NCBI GenBank assembly: GCA_000151295.1
Contig: GG745337.1
Span: 212,588 to 276,587, forward strand
From: Allomyces macrogynus ATCC 38327
Taxonomy: Eukaryota; Blastocladiomycota; Blastocladiomycetes; Blastocladiales; Blastocladiaceae
Reading direction: 5' to 3'
DNA length: 64,000 bases
Translations under genes and position numbers: made by a program
Shown: in pieces, positions 9,270 through 20,477 of the stretch
Numbering within the stretch: the stretch's first letter is position 1
Layout: every line of letters starts with the position of its first letter
The notes under the pieces: model-generated
What the model saw: the letters and a program-made list of their open reading frames with translations, nothing else
What the model was told of the DNA's origin: nothing
The model's database searches: none

Positions 9270-10450
9270 TGCACGGCAAAGTTGGAGAGGCATGAGGGAA
9301 ACCGGATCAAACGACGGTGAACTTGTGTGTTGCGATCAGCCAGGACGAAAGATGTGTGCCGGATGAAGGCGCACGGCGAAGCATGGGTGGGCGAAGCACC
9401 AAAACCACCACCTGGGGGCTTCCTTGAGGCTGATCCCCTTTGCCGTTCGATTCTGGCAAAAAATTCTTTCTGTTCTGTTCTGCCCTGCACTCTAACCGCG
9501 CTCCACAATGACCAACAAGCCTCGAAATGCTTGCCGTTGGGCTTCGCCGAAGTCCAGCGCGTGTTCTGCGCCCAGCCGCATGGCACGCATGCGCCGCTCG
9601 CATCAGATGCAGAGCGCTACGGTCGCGCTCGGATGTGTGCTTCGGTTGCGCGCAGCGCGTGGGCGTTCTCTAGAGTTTGCGCTTGGCCCTTGCTGTCATG
9701 ACGTCGAGAGATCATGAGGGCCCGGCTCTCGGCAGGCGACGGTTACGCGTCGTACGTACGACACCCTCTTCCACAAACGGACGTGCTCCAAGCGTTGTGG
9801 CCCGTGTGTTCGTCAACAGGTCTTGGGCGCTCGTAGCCCCTCCATCGTAACAACGCGGCCATCGATAGGAGCCTGGCCAAGACTGGAGGCGACAAAAACA
9901 TGTTGTGTTGATGTTGATTGCAATTTCTTCGGGAAACCGCTGAAATGAGTCGTTAAGTAAATCTCGCATCAAACTCACCATGGCCGTCCGGCTGATGAGA
10001 TCTGGTTCAAGGACAGAGCGACCCGGGTGCGCGCGGAAATGGCAACATGATCTGATATTTAAGGGGAGGCCGTTAGCAAATTACACGTCTCGTCTGTGAA
10101 TTTGTGAAATTGACGATTTACATCAGCTGAGTGGGATCCTTCCTGCAGATCACATTTGAGGCACTTGTGATCCATTCAAACATCACATAAACCGAACTGG
10201 ACGAAGCATTCTCGGAACGTTCCACCTTCAGCGTACTGCCGACGATGGCCGCCTTCAATTTCTGGACATTGAGTGCGACCGTCATTTCCAGCTCGCAATT
10301 TGCAGTTGAGCGTCGATGGCATGCGCGATGACTGCGGCTATGATACTGAGCTCGAGATAAGAACCCGGCAAGCCTGGCAAGCTCGTCGAATGATCAGCTC
10401 GCGCGGAGTCGAAAAGAATGATCGTGACTGTATCAGAAGAAATGCCAGAA
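9270..10450. other. Intergenic region, no gene seen
   Basis: No coherent coding signal. Open frames are short and unrelated to known families. The part from about 9890 to 10150 is noticeably less GC-rich than its surroundings. Confidence 0.4.
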
Positions 10451-11071
10451 TCACCATGCGAGCATCGCCTCCAGCATATTGATGGTCGTCGTCACGGCGT
10501 CGCGAATGTACGGCAAGACCGTCTCCTCGAACGTGCGGTGGCACTTTTCCTTGGGCGCGACTGTCGACTTGAACGTTTAGTAAATCTTGGACTTGAAAAC
10601 TGCGCTTTGGAAACGAGAAGCGAGATGCGTGGTGAGTTGGCCATCTCATTCGCAGCGACAAATTGGCAAAGCGATGACATGAACGAACGTACTGTCCGAG
10701 AGGATCACCCTGCCATCGTCCTCGATGGTCAGGCAATGCAGCTCGTACTCCTTTTTCACGCCGACGTTCCAAACAATCTTGCCCGAGTTATCCATAATGA
10801 AGAGCGAGTGGTCCGAGTCGCGCTCCATGTTGAACTCAAGCGTGTAGGGCGCGCCGGCGCCTTTTCCCGCCGAGTTGCTGCACCAGAGCCAGTTCGACGG
10901 AATCCACAGTCACGAGTAGTAGAGCGCGAGATCGCCCGAGGGCTCCATGACAAAGTGATACTTGCCGTTCTCCGACGAAATGTACTCGCCCGAGTACAAG
11001 TGGCTCCAGAGATGCGACCACTTCCAATCGAGACTGGAGAGGCTGGACGTGTGCGCCCAGGGGCGCGGCAT
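10451..11071 (-). pseudogene. B-lectin (bulb-type mannose-binding) family pseudogene
   Basis: Reading from the ATG at 11071, the product starts MPRPWAHTSSL and enters a B-lectin-like stretch (LYSGEYISSENGKYHFVMEP, then GDLALYYS). It is cut by TGA just after 'YYS'. The same frame resumes with a second lectin repeat (HSLFIMDNSGKIVWNVG, ...LTIEDDGRVILSD). An intron at 10600-10692 (A|GTACGT...GCGCAG) follows, then a TAA after 'FKSKIY', then FEETVLPYIRDAVTTTIN, which ends after 'MLEAMLAW'. The second half matches the pseudogene at 23140-24405 across the same splice site. Two internal stops and a missing C-terminal coiled-coil region mark it as dead. Confidence 0.75.
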
Positions 11072-11229
11072 CTTGGCGTCAATGGTTGACGGAGTGTCGG
11101 GTCACAAACGAGTCGATTCTGGCTCCTGGGGCGACGCTGATTACGGTTGGAGGACGATGCAATGGTCCGCGTCGCGGTTCTGCTGGACCTGAAGTAAAGA
11201 CGATGAGAACCACGAGGGAGGGAGCTCAA

Positions 11230-11235
11230 TTTATA
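11230..11235 (-). promoter_or_regulatory. TATA box of the B-lectin pseudogene
   Basis: CTGTATAAATT on the minus strand lies about 160 nt upstream of the former start codon at 11071. Confidence 0.45.
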
Positions 11236-11239
11236 CAGT

Positions 11240-12246
11240 GAGCTTGATGCTGGTTTGCTGGTTTATCCTTGGACTATGGACTGGTCTGTTCTTTCTTTGG
11301 CGCTGGTGCCTGCGGTTGGAAGGAATGGTGAATTTGGGCTCGATTAGGCAAGTCTTGAAGCCAAGAGAAACACGCGTTGAGCACGAATGGCAGCACGCTT
11401 GCCAGCACGCTCTGAAAATACAACATAAAACAAATCGCGTGGAACCTAAAGATCGTCCATCAGCAACCGAAAAGCGTCAATGGATGATGGAAACAAAGAG
11501 CGTTTGCCCAGGCGGCCGCCTCTCTATCGACGCAGTTGTTTCCTGTGATCAGAGTCGGTTGGTCAACAGGCGGGAAGACCATGGCGTTTCGACGTCATCA
11601 AATCGATAGAGCCTCAACCACTGGAATCCGTTTCGGACTTCGCACATGAGACATAACACTGCTTGTCGTCAGGTTGATGCTCGGAGGTCAGTTCCTTCAG
11701 GTTTGACGCTCGGTAATCATTTCAATGTTTGGTTGTGAAGCTGTCGTGCGGGCAGCTCCGATTCAGACGAATGGCTTCCTCAATTCGAGATGATTGCGTT
11801 TATCGGGACAGCGCACGCACTGCAGCATGGTGGATGCTTTGCGGGCGTGGTCCACCTGAGTGTTCTGATCACGTCGCTGATATGTTGAAGGTGGCAAAGG
11901 TATTGAAACAACGTTGGCGCTGCCAACGCATTTGTGTGTGCAACGCTTGACGACGCCGGCCCAGCCGCGTGGAATATGAATGAATCCGTATCCCCCCGAG
12001 TTGTCCACCAACGTGGGCTGACACCGCTCGTCCATTCATGAGCGGGGATGGCTGATCAGCTCTGCAAGCTTCCAAGACGACAAGTGCGACAGGATCGACG
12101 CACCGCGCGACGGAGCCCATCCACGTGACCGCTGCTGACGTCGGCAACAACCATTTCCCCCGTCGTGATCGGCTTTCCACACGACCGGCTGCCTAACGCA
12201 CCCATTGCCGGATCCAACGCGCTCCGCCCACGCCACTCCCCGCACC
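11240..12246. other. Intergenic region upstream of ABCF3
   Basis: No gene seen. No clear TATA box precedes the ATG at 12247. Confidence 0.4.
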
Positions 12247-14690
12247 ATGACCGTCACCGCCGCCCCGACGGCCGCGCAGCTCGTGGGCGCGACCCTGCCG
12301 GACCTCGACACCGCGCTCGTCGAGTATGTCGTCGGCACCGTGGCCGACGCCGACCCCAACGACTTCCCCGACGCGTCGGCACTCGAGGACTTTCTCGGCC
12401 CGGTCCTCGTCGCAGAAGACTGCGACCCCAAGGCCGTGCGCACGCTCTGCGCGCAGCTCCTTCCGCTCGTCGGCCAGTCGGCGACCATGGTGGACGACGA
12501 CGACGATTTCATCTTGCCGAATGGCCTGAGCGGCGCCTCTGCGTCGGCGGGCCCGCGGCGGCTCGAGAACGGGCCCGTGCATATGGGCTCGCTCGCAGCC
12601 AACACGAGCTCGTATCTGCCGGGCGTGAATGCCGATATCACGCACGCCGGCGCCAAGCGCGTCGCGACGCGCGTCGATGAGAAGAAGCTCGAAAAGGCCG
12701 AGCTCAAACTCAAAATGAAGATGGAGAAGCGTAACGCGACGGTCGAGGTCAGCTTCAAGGTCATTGACAAGCCCGCGGGCCCGAAGCCGCTGTCGGACGC
12801 GCAGATCCAGGCGATTTTGGCTGCGCGTGGACGCAACAACGACATTCATCTCGAAAACTTTGACGTTTCGCACGCGGGCCTGCGCATCTTGACCAACGCC
12901 AACCTGTCGCTCGTCTACACGCGCCGGTACGGTCTCGTAGGGCGCAACGGTATCGGCAAATCGGTACGTTGTTGATCTGCTGGTCGTTCGGATCGTTTCC
13001 CCAAAGTCCAGCGTCGCTCACCAATCATTCTCCACCAGACACTCCTCCGCGCCATTTCGTCGCGCGAGATCCCGGCCATGGACAAATTCAAGCACGTGTC
13101 GATAGGCCACGTCGAGCAGGAACTGACGGGCGACGACATGACCTGTCTCGAGTCGGTCATGAAGGCCGACGTCTACCGCGAGTACCTGCTGCGGCAAGAA
13201 GCCACTATCAATGCGCAAATGAACGAGCTTGCCGACGGTAAGGCGCTCGCATCGGGCGAGACCATGGCCTCGCTCGAGCACAAGCTCAAGCAGGTGCTGC
13301 AAAAGATGGAGGACATTGACGCCAACTCGGCCGAAGCGCGCGCGGCCTCGATTCTCGGCGGTCTCGGGTTCAGCCCGGACGCGCAGCGACGCAAGACCAA
13401 GGAGTTTTCCGGTGGGTGGAAGATGCGCATCGCTCTTGCACGCGCGCTGTTCACGCGGCCGGACTTGCTCTTGCTCGACGAACCGACCAACCATCTCGAT
13501 ATCCCGGCGGTCGTGTGGCTCGCCAACTACCTGCAAAAGTGGCCGTCGACGCTCCTCGTCGTCTCGCACGATCGCGAGTTCCTTGACGCGGTCGCGACCG
13601 ACATTATCCATCAGCACGACGAACGGCTCGACGTCTACCGTGGCAATTTCTCGAACTTCGAAAAGACACGCGACGAGCGCGTCAAGCAGGCGCAGCGCGA
13701 GTACGACTCGCAAATGGAGTACCGGCGGCATTTGCAGGCCTTTGTCGACCGGTGGCGGTATAACGCGAAGAAGGCGGCGCAGGCGCAGTCGAAGATCAAG
13801 ATTTTGGAGAAGCTGCCGGAACTCGAGGTGCCGACCGAGGAAGTGCAGGTCACGTTTGCGTTCCCAGACCCAGAAAAGATTTCGCCGCCAATCTTGCAAA
13901 TGGACGAGGTGACGTTTGCCTATGGGCCCGACTCGCCGCCGATTATCAAGAACGCGACGATCGACGTGCAGCTCACGTCGCGTGTCGCCGTCGTTGGGCC
14001 CAACGGGGCGGGTAAGGTACGGTGCCGCTGTGTTTCATACCCAACAATGACCGAGACCTCGCTCACCGCCTTCTTTTTTCTGCGCCACAGTCGACGGTGT
14101 TGAAGCTGCTCACGGGCCAGCTCGACCCGAACAAGGGCCGCGTTTTCAGGCACGGGCGGCTGCGGTTCGCCTTCTTCTCTCAGCACCACGTCGACGCCCT
14201 CGAGGACCTGTCTCTCACGCCCGTGCAGTTCCTCGCGAAAAACTTCCCGGGTCACCAAGACGAAGAGTATCGCCGGCAGCTCGGGTGCTTTGGTATCTCA
14301 GGTCGTGTCGGTCTGCAATCGATGGGCACGCTTTCCGGTGGTCAAAAGTCGCGTGTCGTGTTCGCGTCGCTGGCGCTGCAACGGCCAAGGTACGGCTCAC
14401 TTTTGGTCGTGTCTTTGGATCTCGGTGGTGCAGATTGACTGACAACTGCTGGGCCCTTGCGTAGTCTGCTTATTCTCGACGAACCGAGTAACCATCTCGA
14501 TTTCATGTCGGTCGACTCGCTTGCCGAGGCGCTCAACCAGTTCAAGGGCGGCGTCATCATGGTCTCTCACGACCAGCGGTTCATCGACATGGTGTGCAAC
14601 GAGATTTGGGTGTGCGAGAACGGCACGCTCACCAAGTTTGCCGGCGACAGCATCAAGGAGTACGCGGCGACGCTGCCCATGCCCGAGTAA
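12247..14690 (+). CDS. GCN20: ABC-F ATPase, GCN20/ABCF3 type
   Basis: This soluble protein has two ABC domains and no membrane segments. The N-terminal about 220 residues form the GCN20-type extension, which in yeast binds Gcn1. Domain 1 has Walker A GRNGIGKS|T, signature FSGGWKMR and Walker B LLLLDEPTNHLD. The linker is charged and helical. Domain 2 has Walker A GPNGAGK|S, signature LSGGQKSR and Walker B LLILDEPSNHLD. Known role: with Gcn1 on ribosomes it helps activate Gcn2 during amino-acid starvation. Three introns, each splitting conserved motifs cleanly, are at 12964-13038, 14017-14090 and 14390-14464 (74-75 nt, GTACGT or GTACGG donors). The start is in context CACCATGAC. All domain motifs are intact. 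Confidence 0.93.
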
Positions 14691-14903
14691 GCCGACCCAC
14701 CGACGGCGTTTCGGAGGCGAAGTCGTTGGGTTGGTGAATGGTGTGCCTTGGGAACCATTTATATATACACGCAGATTACACAGCAACGGTTTCGGTTCAA
14801 ATTTCCTGAGCCCCAAAAGGAAATGGAGTGATCGTGTCACATACGTATTTACAAAAGCCTCTCCTTCTCTCCATTCCTCAGCCGTTCACGTCCAGTTCCC
14901 TTT

Positions 14904-17609
14904 CTATGCCCCTCGGCCCTTCTCTCCACCCGCACCATGCTTGCGGAACAGCCACAGCCCGCGCAACGAAAACGTTTCCGACGCCGGACTCGTCGTCGGG
15001 CTCTCGGCCTTCGCGAACGCCGGCTCGTCCTCGTCACAGTCCGACGTCATGATCGACAGCGACCCGGACACGGAGCTCGCCGACAACGACGCGCGCCGGC
15101 CTTCCGTCCCCAGATGCCCTCCCTCGGCCAGCACCGCCATCCCGCGCTTCACCGACTGCGCGTACCGCGCGGTCCCTGACACGGGCGCGCCGCGGCGGCG
15201 TGTCACATCGGCCGCGTGCCCGAGCCACGTGGGCGACGAAGAACTGCCGTCGGCGTCGGCCGAAAAGGACGAGAAGATGCCCGTCGCCGTGCTGGACGAC
15301 AGCGCCATGACGGGTGCGGTGCCCAGGGATTGCGCGGAGGTGGCCGTCGCGAGGAGCGCCGACGGGCCCGTCGACAGCAGCGCCGGCGCGGTCGTCAGGA
15401 TGTGCCGCGGCGGGAGACTCGATGGCGACGCGGTCGGCGCCGACATGGCCGACCGGAGCACGTGCTGCGTCGGCTGCTGTTCTCCACCAGCGGCGGTAGC
15501 GGCAACAGCACCGGACAGGTCACCCATGGATGTAGCCGTGCGACTGGCCGGTGCGGGTGCCGGCGGCGGTTTCGGGTAAAACAGGCCGCCGTCCATGTCG
15601 GCCGACGGGCAAAAGCAGAAATCGTCCATGTTCGGCAGGACCATGGACGTGTTGATCACGTCGCGCAGCTTGCCCTCGATAAAGTCGAGCACGAGCCCGA
15701 GCCGTAACTGCTTGGCGTTGACGACCGGTTCCGCGCACAGGTTCACGTCGGGCGGGGCCACGAACCCGACCCAGACACGGTTCGAGGGCGGCGCGCGCAT
15801 GAGAATCCGGATCCGGCCGCGGAGCGCGCGCATCGTGACGCCCAGGACCACGGGGACGCGGAAGTCGTACCCCGACGATGACGAGGGAGTGGAGGCGGAG
15901 GTGGGACTTGACGAGAGGTCCGGGTTGCCGCTGCTCCCGCTCCCGCTGCCGCCGAGCTTTTGCGTGATCGATGCGACGGCGTTTCCGAGTGACAGGACCA
16001 CGTCCGTCGACAATTCGATCCGTGCGCCGCCGTCGTACGAGACATCCACCTCGACCTCGACCTGCCCTGCCGGATCGAGCGCGACGAGGACCGGGTCGGT
16101 GAACATGGGCGCGGCGGTGCCTGTATCTACGCTCGACACTCGCGTATTCGTCAAGAACGACGGCGTCGGCAGCTTGTCGAGTTTCTTGTGCACTTTGGCG
16201 AGAATCATGGTGCGGATCGAGTCGTGCGCGCGCACCGACAGGAAGAACCGGCCGATCAGGGCGTTCAGCCACGCCATGGAATTGGCCTCGAGGCCCGTGC
16301 GCGGTGGGAGGGACGTGGGTGGCGGCGCGTCCCACTCTTCGAGAGGCGTGCTCGGATCGGCCGTCGGGTGGTGGTGCCCGTGCAGCCGCGCGATCAGCGA
16401 CCGGTAGTGCGTCATATAGTCGCGCGTGCACACGCGTTCGCGCCGGCCCGTCGCCGACGCGCGGCGTAGGGCGAGGTACCAGGCCTCCTTTTCTATTTAA
16501 TGACCAGCAACCGACCGTCAGCGACAGGTCCATGGGAGCGCAGAAATCCAAGTGTTCCATTGATTGACTCTTTCAACAGTACCGAGTGCGGTCGTCGCGT
16601 AAAGAAAGTAGTCCCGCTGGTGATCTGGCGGCCGGTCATTGCCGTCCATGGCCAGCGACCGCTCAGATCCGGCCGCCATGGACCGCGAATCGCCCTCGTC
16701 GGCGTTCGCGTCGTCGGGCTCCACCTTCGACAGCCAAATGGGCGTATCCTTGATGAAGCACTCGACGTCGTCCAGCAATCCCCGCGGGTGCAGGCGCACA
16801 TTGTGCAGCGGCAGCAAGATCACGCCCACGCACTCGAGCAGCGATGCGTCCTCGTACAGGAACAGCGAGTGGTGCCGCAAAACGCCAAAACACAAGGGCG
16901 ATCGTGCGCGCTCGTAACCCGCAGTGCAGCCGGGCGTCGACGGCAATGGCGGCGGCGTAGCGGCCGCGTTGGACCCGCGGTGCTTGACGGACGGTCCGGG
17001 AACGGCGCTCGCTGTATCGCTCGCGGATGCACTTACGCTCTTGGCCATGAGCACTCCCTTGAGCGCGGACGTGATGGAATTGGTGCGCGTGCGCTTGGCC
17101 GGTGCGGCACTGTCGGCAGAGCTGCTGTCCACAGCGGTCGTGCGGTGCGCGGCCGCGTACGACGACCACGACCCGTCATTGATGATCGGGTCCGCAGCAG
17201 CCGCGGTCGGGTCGACTGCGGGCGCTTCAGGTGCGGGCTCGTCGAGCGGCCGCCGGTAGACGCGCAACCACCCCATGCAGTGACTCGGTCCGGGCGGTTC
17301 GGGACCGTCGTCGTCGTCATCATCGTGCGACGCGTCAGTTGCGCCTGGCTGCGCGTCGCGTTCGCGCAAGAGTTGCGCGAGCGCGCCCGCCGAGGACCGG
17401 GGCGCGGCGCGCGTCGATGCGGTATGGGTGCCGGAAGGTGCGCGCGGTTCTTTTGCGTCGTTGTCGCGGAGGCCAAAGAGCTTGGCGAGGTGCAGGGCAA
17501 TCCCAACAGCCAGGACTACGGCCACGACCACGCCAGCGACCAGGCCGAATAGGAACGCCGAGCCGAGCGCCACGAATGTTGACGACGCGCTTGATGCGTC
17601 AGAGGCCAT
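14904..17609 (-). CDS. Membrane-anchored PH-like plus SMP lipid-transfer protein (TEX2/NVJ2-like)
   Basis: The 871-residue product has one N-terminal membrane segment (about residues 11-41, FVALGSAFLFGLVAGVVVAVV), an acidic Ser-rich region, and a PH-like domain (about 105-370; 'GWLRVYRRP', 'HHSLFLYEDASLLECVGVILL', then 'FLYATTAL|EKEAWYLAL'). An SMP domain follows from about 385 ('NSMAWLNALIGRFFLSVR', 'VLVALDPAGQVEVEVDVSYDGGARIELST', 'RVWVGFVAPPDVNL'), then a disordered tail. This order matches TEX2 and yeast Nvj2, ER-anchored proteins that move lipids at membrane contact sites. One intron at 16493-16582 (90 nt, GTACTG...AATAG) joins 'TTALE' to 'KEAWYL'. The exon sum is a multiple of three. 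The start at 17609 is the ATG directly before the membrane segment. Confidence 0.82.
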
Positions 17610-18031
17610 GGTCGCAGGGTGCAGCTGGGCCGGTTGCGAGTTGAGAGCCGATGGTCGGATGGGAAGGGAACAAGCGTGGGAGCGATCGGGTGCTGACGTG
17701 TCGCTGACGCGCTGGCGGGGCCAATAGTTGACAAGCTGCGCTCCTCCTTGACGGACGTCCTCGTCGCCGGAGCCGTGGTTGGATTGCGGGTGGTTGTTGA
17801 GGGATGTCGTCGTCGTGTTGGTGGGATTGAAGCAGGAACTGGCTGCCAATGCCACCGACGATCGACAGCCACAAGCTGGCCGCATGTCAGCAGCGACTTG
17901 ATGCCTTTGTCACGCGACCGCGACGACCAACGCCACCCCCACAACCGCAGACGCTAAAAATCCCAACGAACCTCCCTCTGTACTATCAAGCAGTCAATCA
18001 TCACTTGCGACGCAATATTTTATCCAACATA
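17610..18031. other. Divergent promoter region (SMP protein / kinesin)
   Basis: About 420 nt separate two divergent starts. An AT-rich stretch (CAATATTTTATCC) lies directly before the kinesin ATG. No clear TATA box at the usual distance is seen for either gene. Confidence 0.4.
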
Positions 18032-19741
18032 ATGGCGTCAGCAGCCCTGTCCAACAAGCGGTCGGTCCGGCTACTCTACGCCGACACGTTTGCCCATGCC
18101 ATTGCCGAGTTCCGGACCAGCAACAGCGACCTCACCAAGTCGACGCCACCCATCGATCCATCGCACGGCCGTGTGCTCGTGTGCGCGCGCGTGCGCCCGC
18201 GTATTGCCGACGACCCCGACGACACCTACGCCAGCGTGACCGCATCATCGACCACCAACACGATCGTCGTCCACGATGGCGGCGTCGCGCTCAATAAGCC
18301 CTTTATGAAGCACACCGTCTTCCACATGAGCCGTGTTTTCGACGAGGTACGCATCGATGCATACGAAAGCAAGCTTCTCCACCAGGTGCGGCCGGACGAA
18401 TGCATTGCTGACCCACTCGGCGCGATTGCCTGGTAGCACACGACCAACGACGACATTTGCGAAACGCTCCTTGCACACTGGCCCGACATGTTCCCCACGA
18501 GCCCCGATGGCCCGTTTTTCGGCACGACAGTCTTCATGTACGGGAAAACGGGCACGGGCAAGACCTACACCATGGCCGGCATCACCGAGGCATGTCCGAT
18601 CATTCGCGCTTTGGGCGTCGGGCGGCGCATTGTCCTCTGGCTAACGCCCCCTCCCACCATTTTCACCCCAATCTGGCACCACCCGGAGCCCACAGTTCAT
18701 TTGCAAGAACCTCTTTGCCGCTGACCACGGTCTCGACGTGACGCTGACTGCCGTCGAGGTCGTGACAGGCTCCAAGTCGTTCATTGTCGCTAAGCATTTG
18801 ATCCTGGACTTGTTCAACGACGGCGCCGAGGCCTCGTTTGCCGAGGATGCCGAGGGCAAGGTGCACATCACCGGCGCGCAGGAGCGCGTGCTCGACGACC
18901 CGGAGCACGCCATGGAGGCGGTCCGCGCGGCCATGCAGGCGCGGCACACGGTCGCGACTGCTCGTAACACGACGTGCGGAAGGGTTCCGTGATCTCAAGC
19001 TCGCAAAATCCGATGCTGACGCTGGCGTATCGGTTACCACTAGGTCGTCACGCTCCCACTTGGTCATGCTCTTCCAGCTCCGCCAACGCGCGACGTTTGG
19101 CGGTGGAGAAGTCTCCGATACGCCTGCCAATTTGGCCGGCGACGACACGGCGGCCAGACCCGGCCTGCAACTTGGCCCCGTCGTGCAGACCATCACACTT
19201 GTGGACCTGGCTGGGAACGAGAACCGGTACGACCAAATGTACCACAACGCTGAGCAGACCAAGGACGCGGCGACCATCAACCAGTCTCTCGCGATTCTCA
19301 AGGACTGCATCCGCGCGGCCGCGACACACGCCAAGTACATTCCATACCGCGGCGCGACCATCACACGCATGCTCAAGAAGGCGTTTGTCGACCCGACCGA
19401 GCGCACGCTGTTCATGGGCAATTTGACGAGTTTGCCTGCCGATTTGGACCAGGCGATTCAGACGCTCAAGTATATGGGTAAGTTGTGGTGGGGTGGAAGA
19501 GCGGTGCGCATGTTTTCTGGCATTGTGATGCTGACCATGACATTCTACCGCTCCAGGGCTCATCAAGTGGGACACGAAGGACTTTATGTCCGAGTCCAAG
19601 GTCCAGCTGACAGCGCCGCATCAGGAACGGACCCGCAGCGCGCTCGCCCGTCGCCCAGACCACCAGTATGGCCGTGTCGTTCATCGGCCGAAGTCGGCTG
19701 GCCTGCACCGACGCCAGAAGAACGAGCAAGAGGGATCGTGA
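18032..19741 (+). CDS. Short kinesin motor protein, kinesin-13-like
   Basis: The protein is essentially one motor domain of 454 residues. It carries VLVCARVRPR (start of the motor), P-loop GKTGTGKTYTM, switch I NTTSSRSH, switch II LVDLAGNEN and 'INQSLAILKDCIRA', 'IPYRGATITRMLKKAF'. DLAGNE and the LKDCIRA helix resemble kinesin-13, a microtubule-depolymerising family, but the assignment is tentative. No coiled coil or cargo domain follows, only a basic tail. Introns are at 18347-18436, 18590-18695, 18974-19043 and 19478-19556. The second uses a GC donor (GAG|GCATGT), which is unusual; the third splits the switch I codon exactly. The exon sum is a multiple of three. The start at 18032 follows an AT-rich leader. 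Confidence 0.75.
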
Positions 19742-20477
19742 ATCATAAGTTGCTTTCGGATGTCATCTTGTTCGGGCACTTTGTACATAAAACTCTTCAC
19801 CCTGTTTCTTTGGACAAATCGAAAGTCTGGCAAAACCTACCGCACAGACTTTCAGACAGACGACGACCCATAAATCTCCACGTTCGGTCCATGCTCAAGC
19901 AGCATGCATCTTTCACTGCTGTCAGCGGCACGTCATAACCACGAAAACGGCAAACATCAGCTCATGTTCTTGCAAATGCTCTCCAGCTTTATGTAACAAT
20001 TGACCAATGATCCTGTGAACTTGTGTGTGGCTGATCCTGCTTCGCCCTAAATAAGCGGCACTCTTGCTTCTTGGCGTTGTAATTATTTGATCACAGCTAG
20101 TTGAGAAGAAATGATCAACTCCTTCAGCCGCTTGGATTTGGTAGCAAATCGAGCCTGTTTCGATTGTGCGTACCTGCTTCTCAGAAAAGTGCAGCATTGG
20201 AATCGCATTTGACAGGATGCAGCGATGGCAAATGGGAAAAAACACATCAATTGCTTACAGCTCACTTCATACGAATATAAGCAGCCCTATTCAACAACAG
20301 CACAGATTCGGGGCCACGCAAGCAAATGAAGCAAAGAGAAATTGCAAATTAATATCTCGGTACTTCAATCCACAATCCCTACTCATACACACTCTGCTGC
20401 GTGCAGATCTGCCACTGTCCGTGCTATTGGGCAGCATCAGCTTGTGCGAGCCAGAACGCGATCGGCCCCTTCATTCA
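19742..20477. other. Convergent intergenic region
   Basis: This is the 3' region of both the kinesin and the GTPase gene, less GC-rich than coding DNA. No gene seen. Confidence 0.4.
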
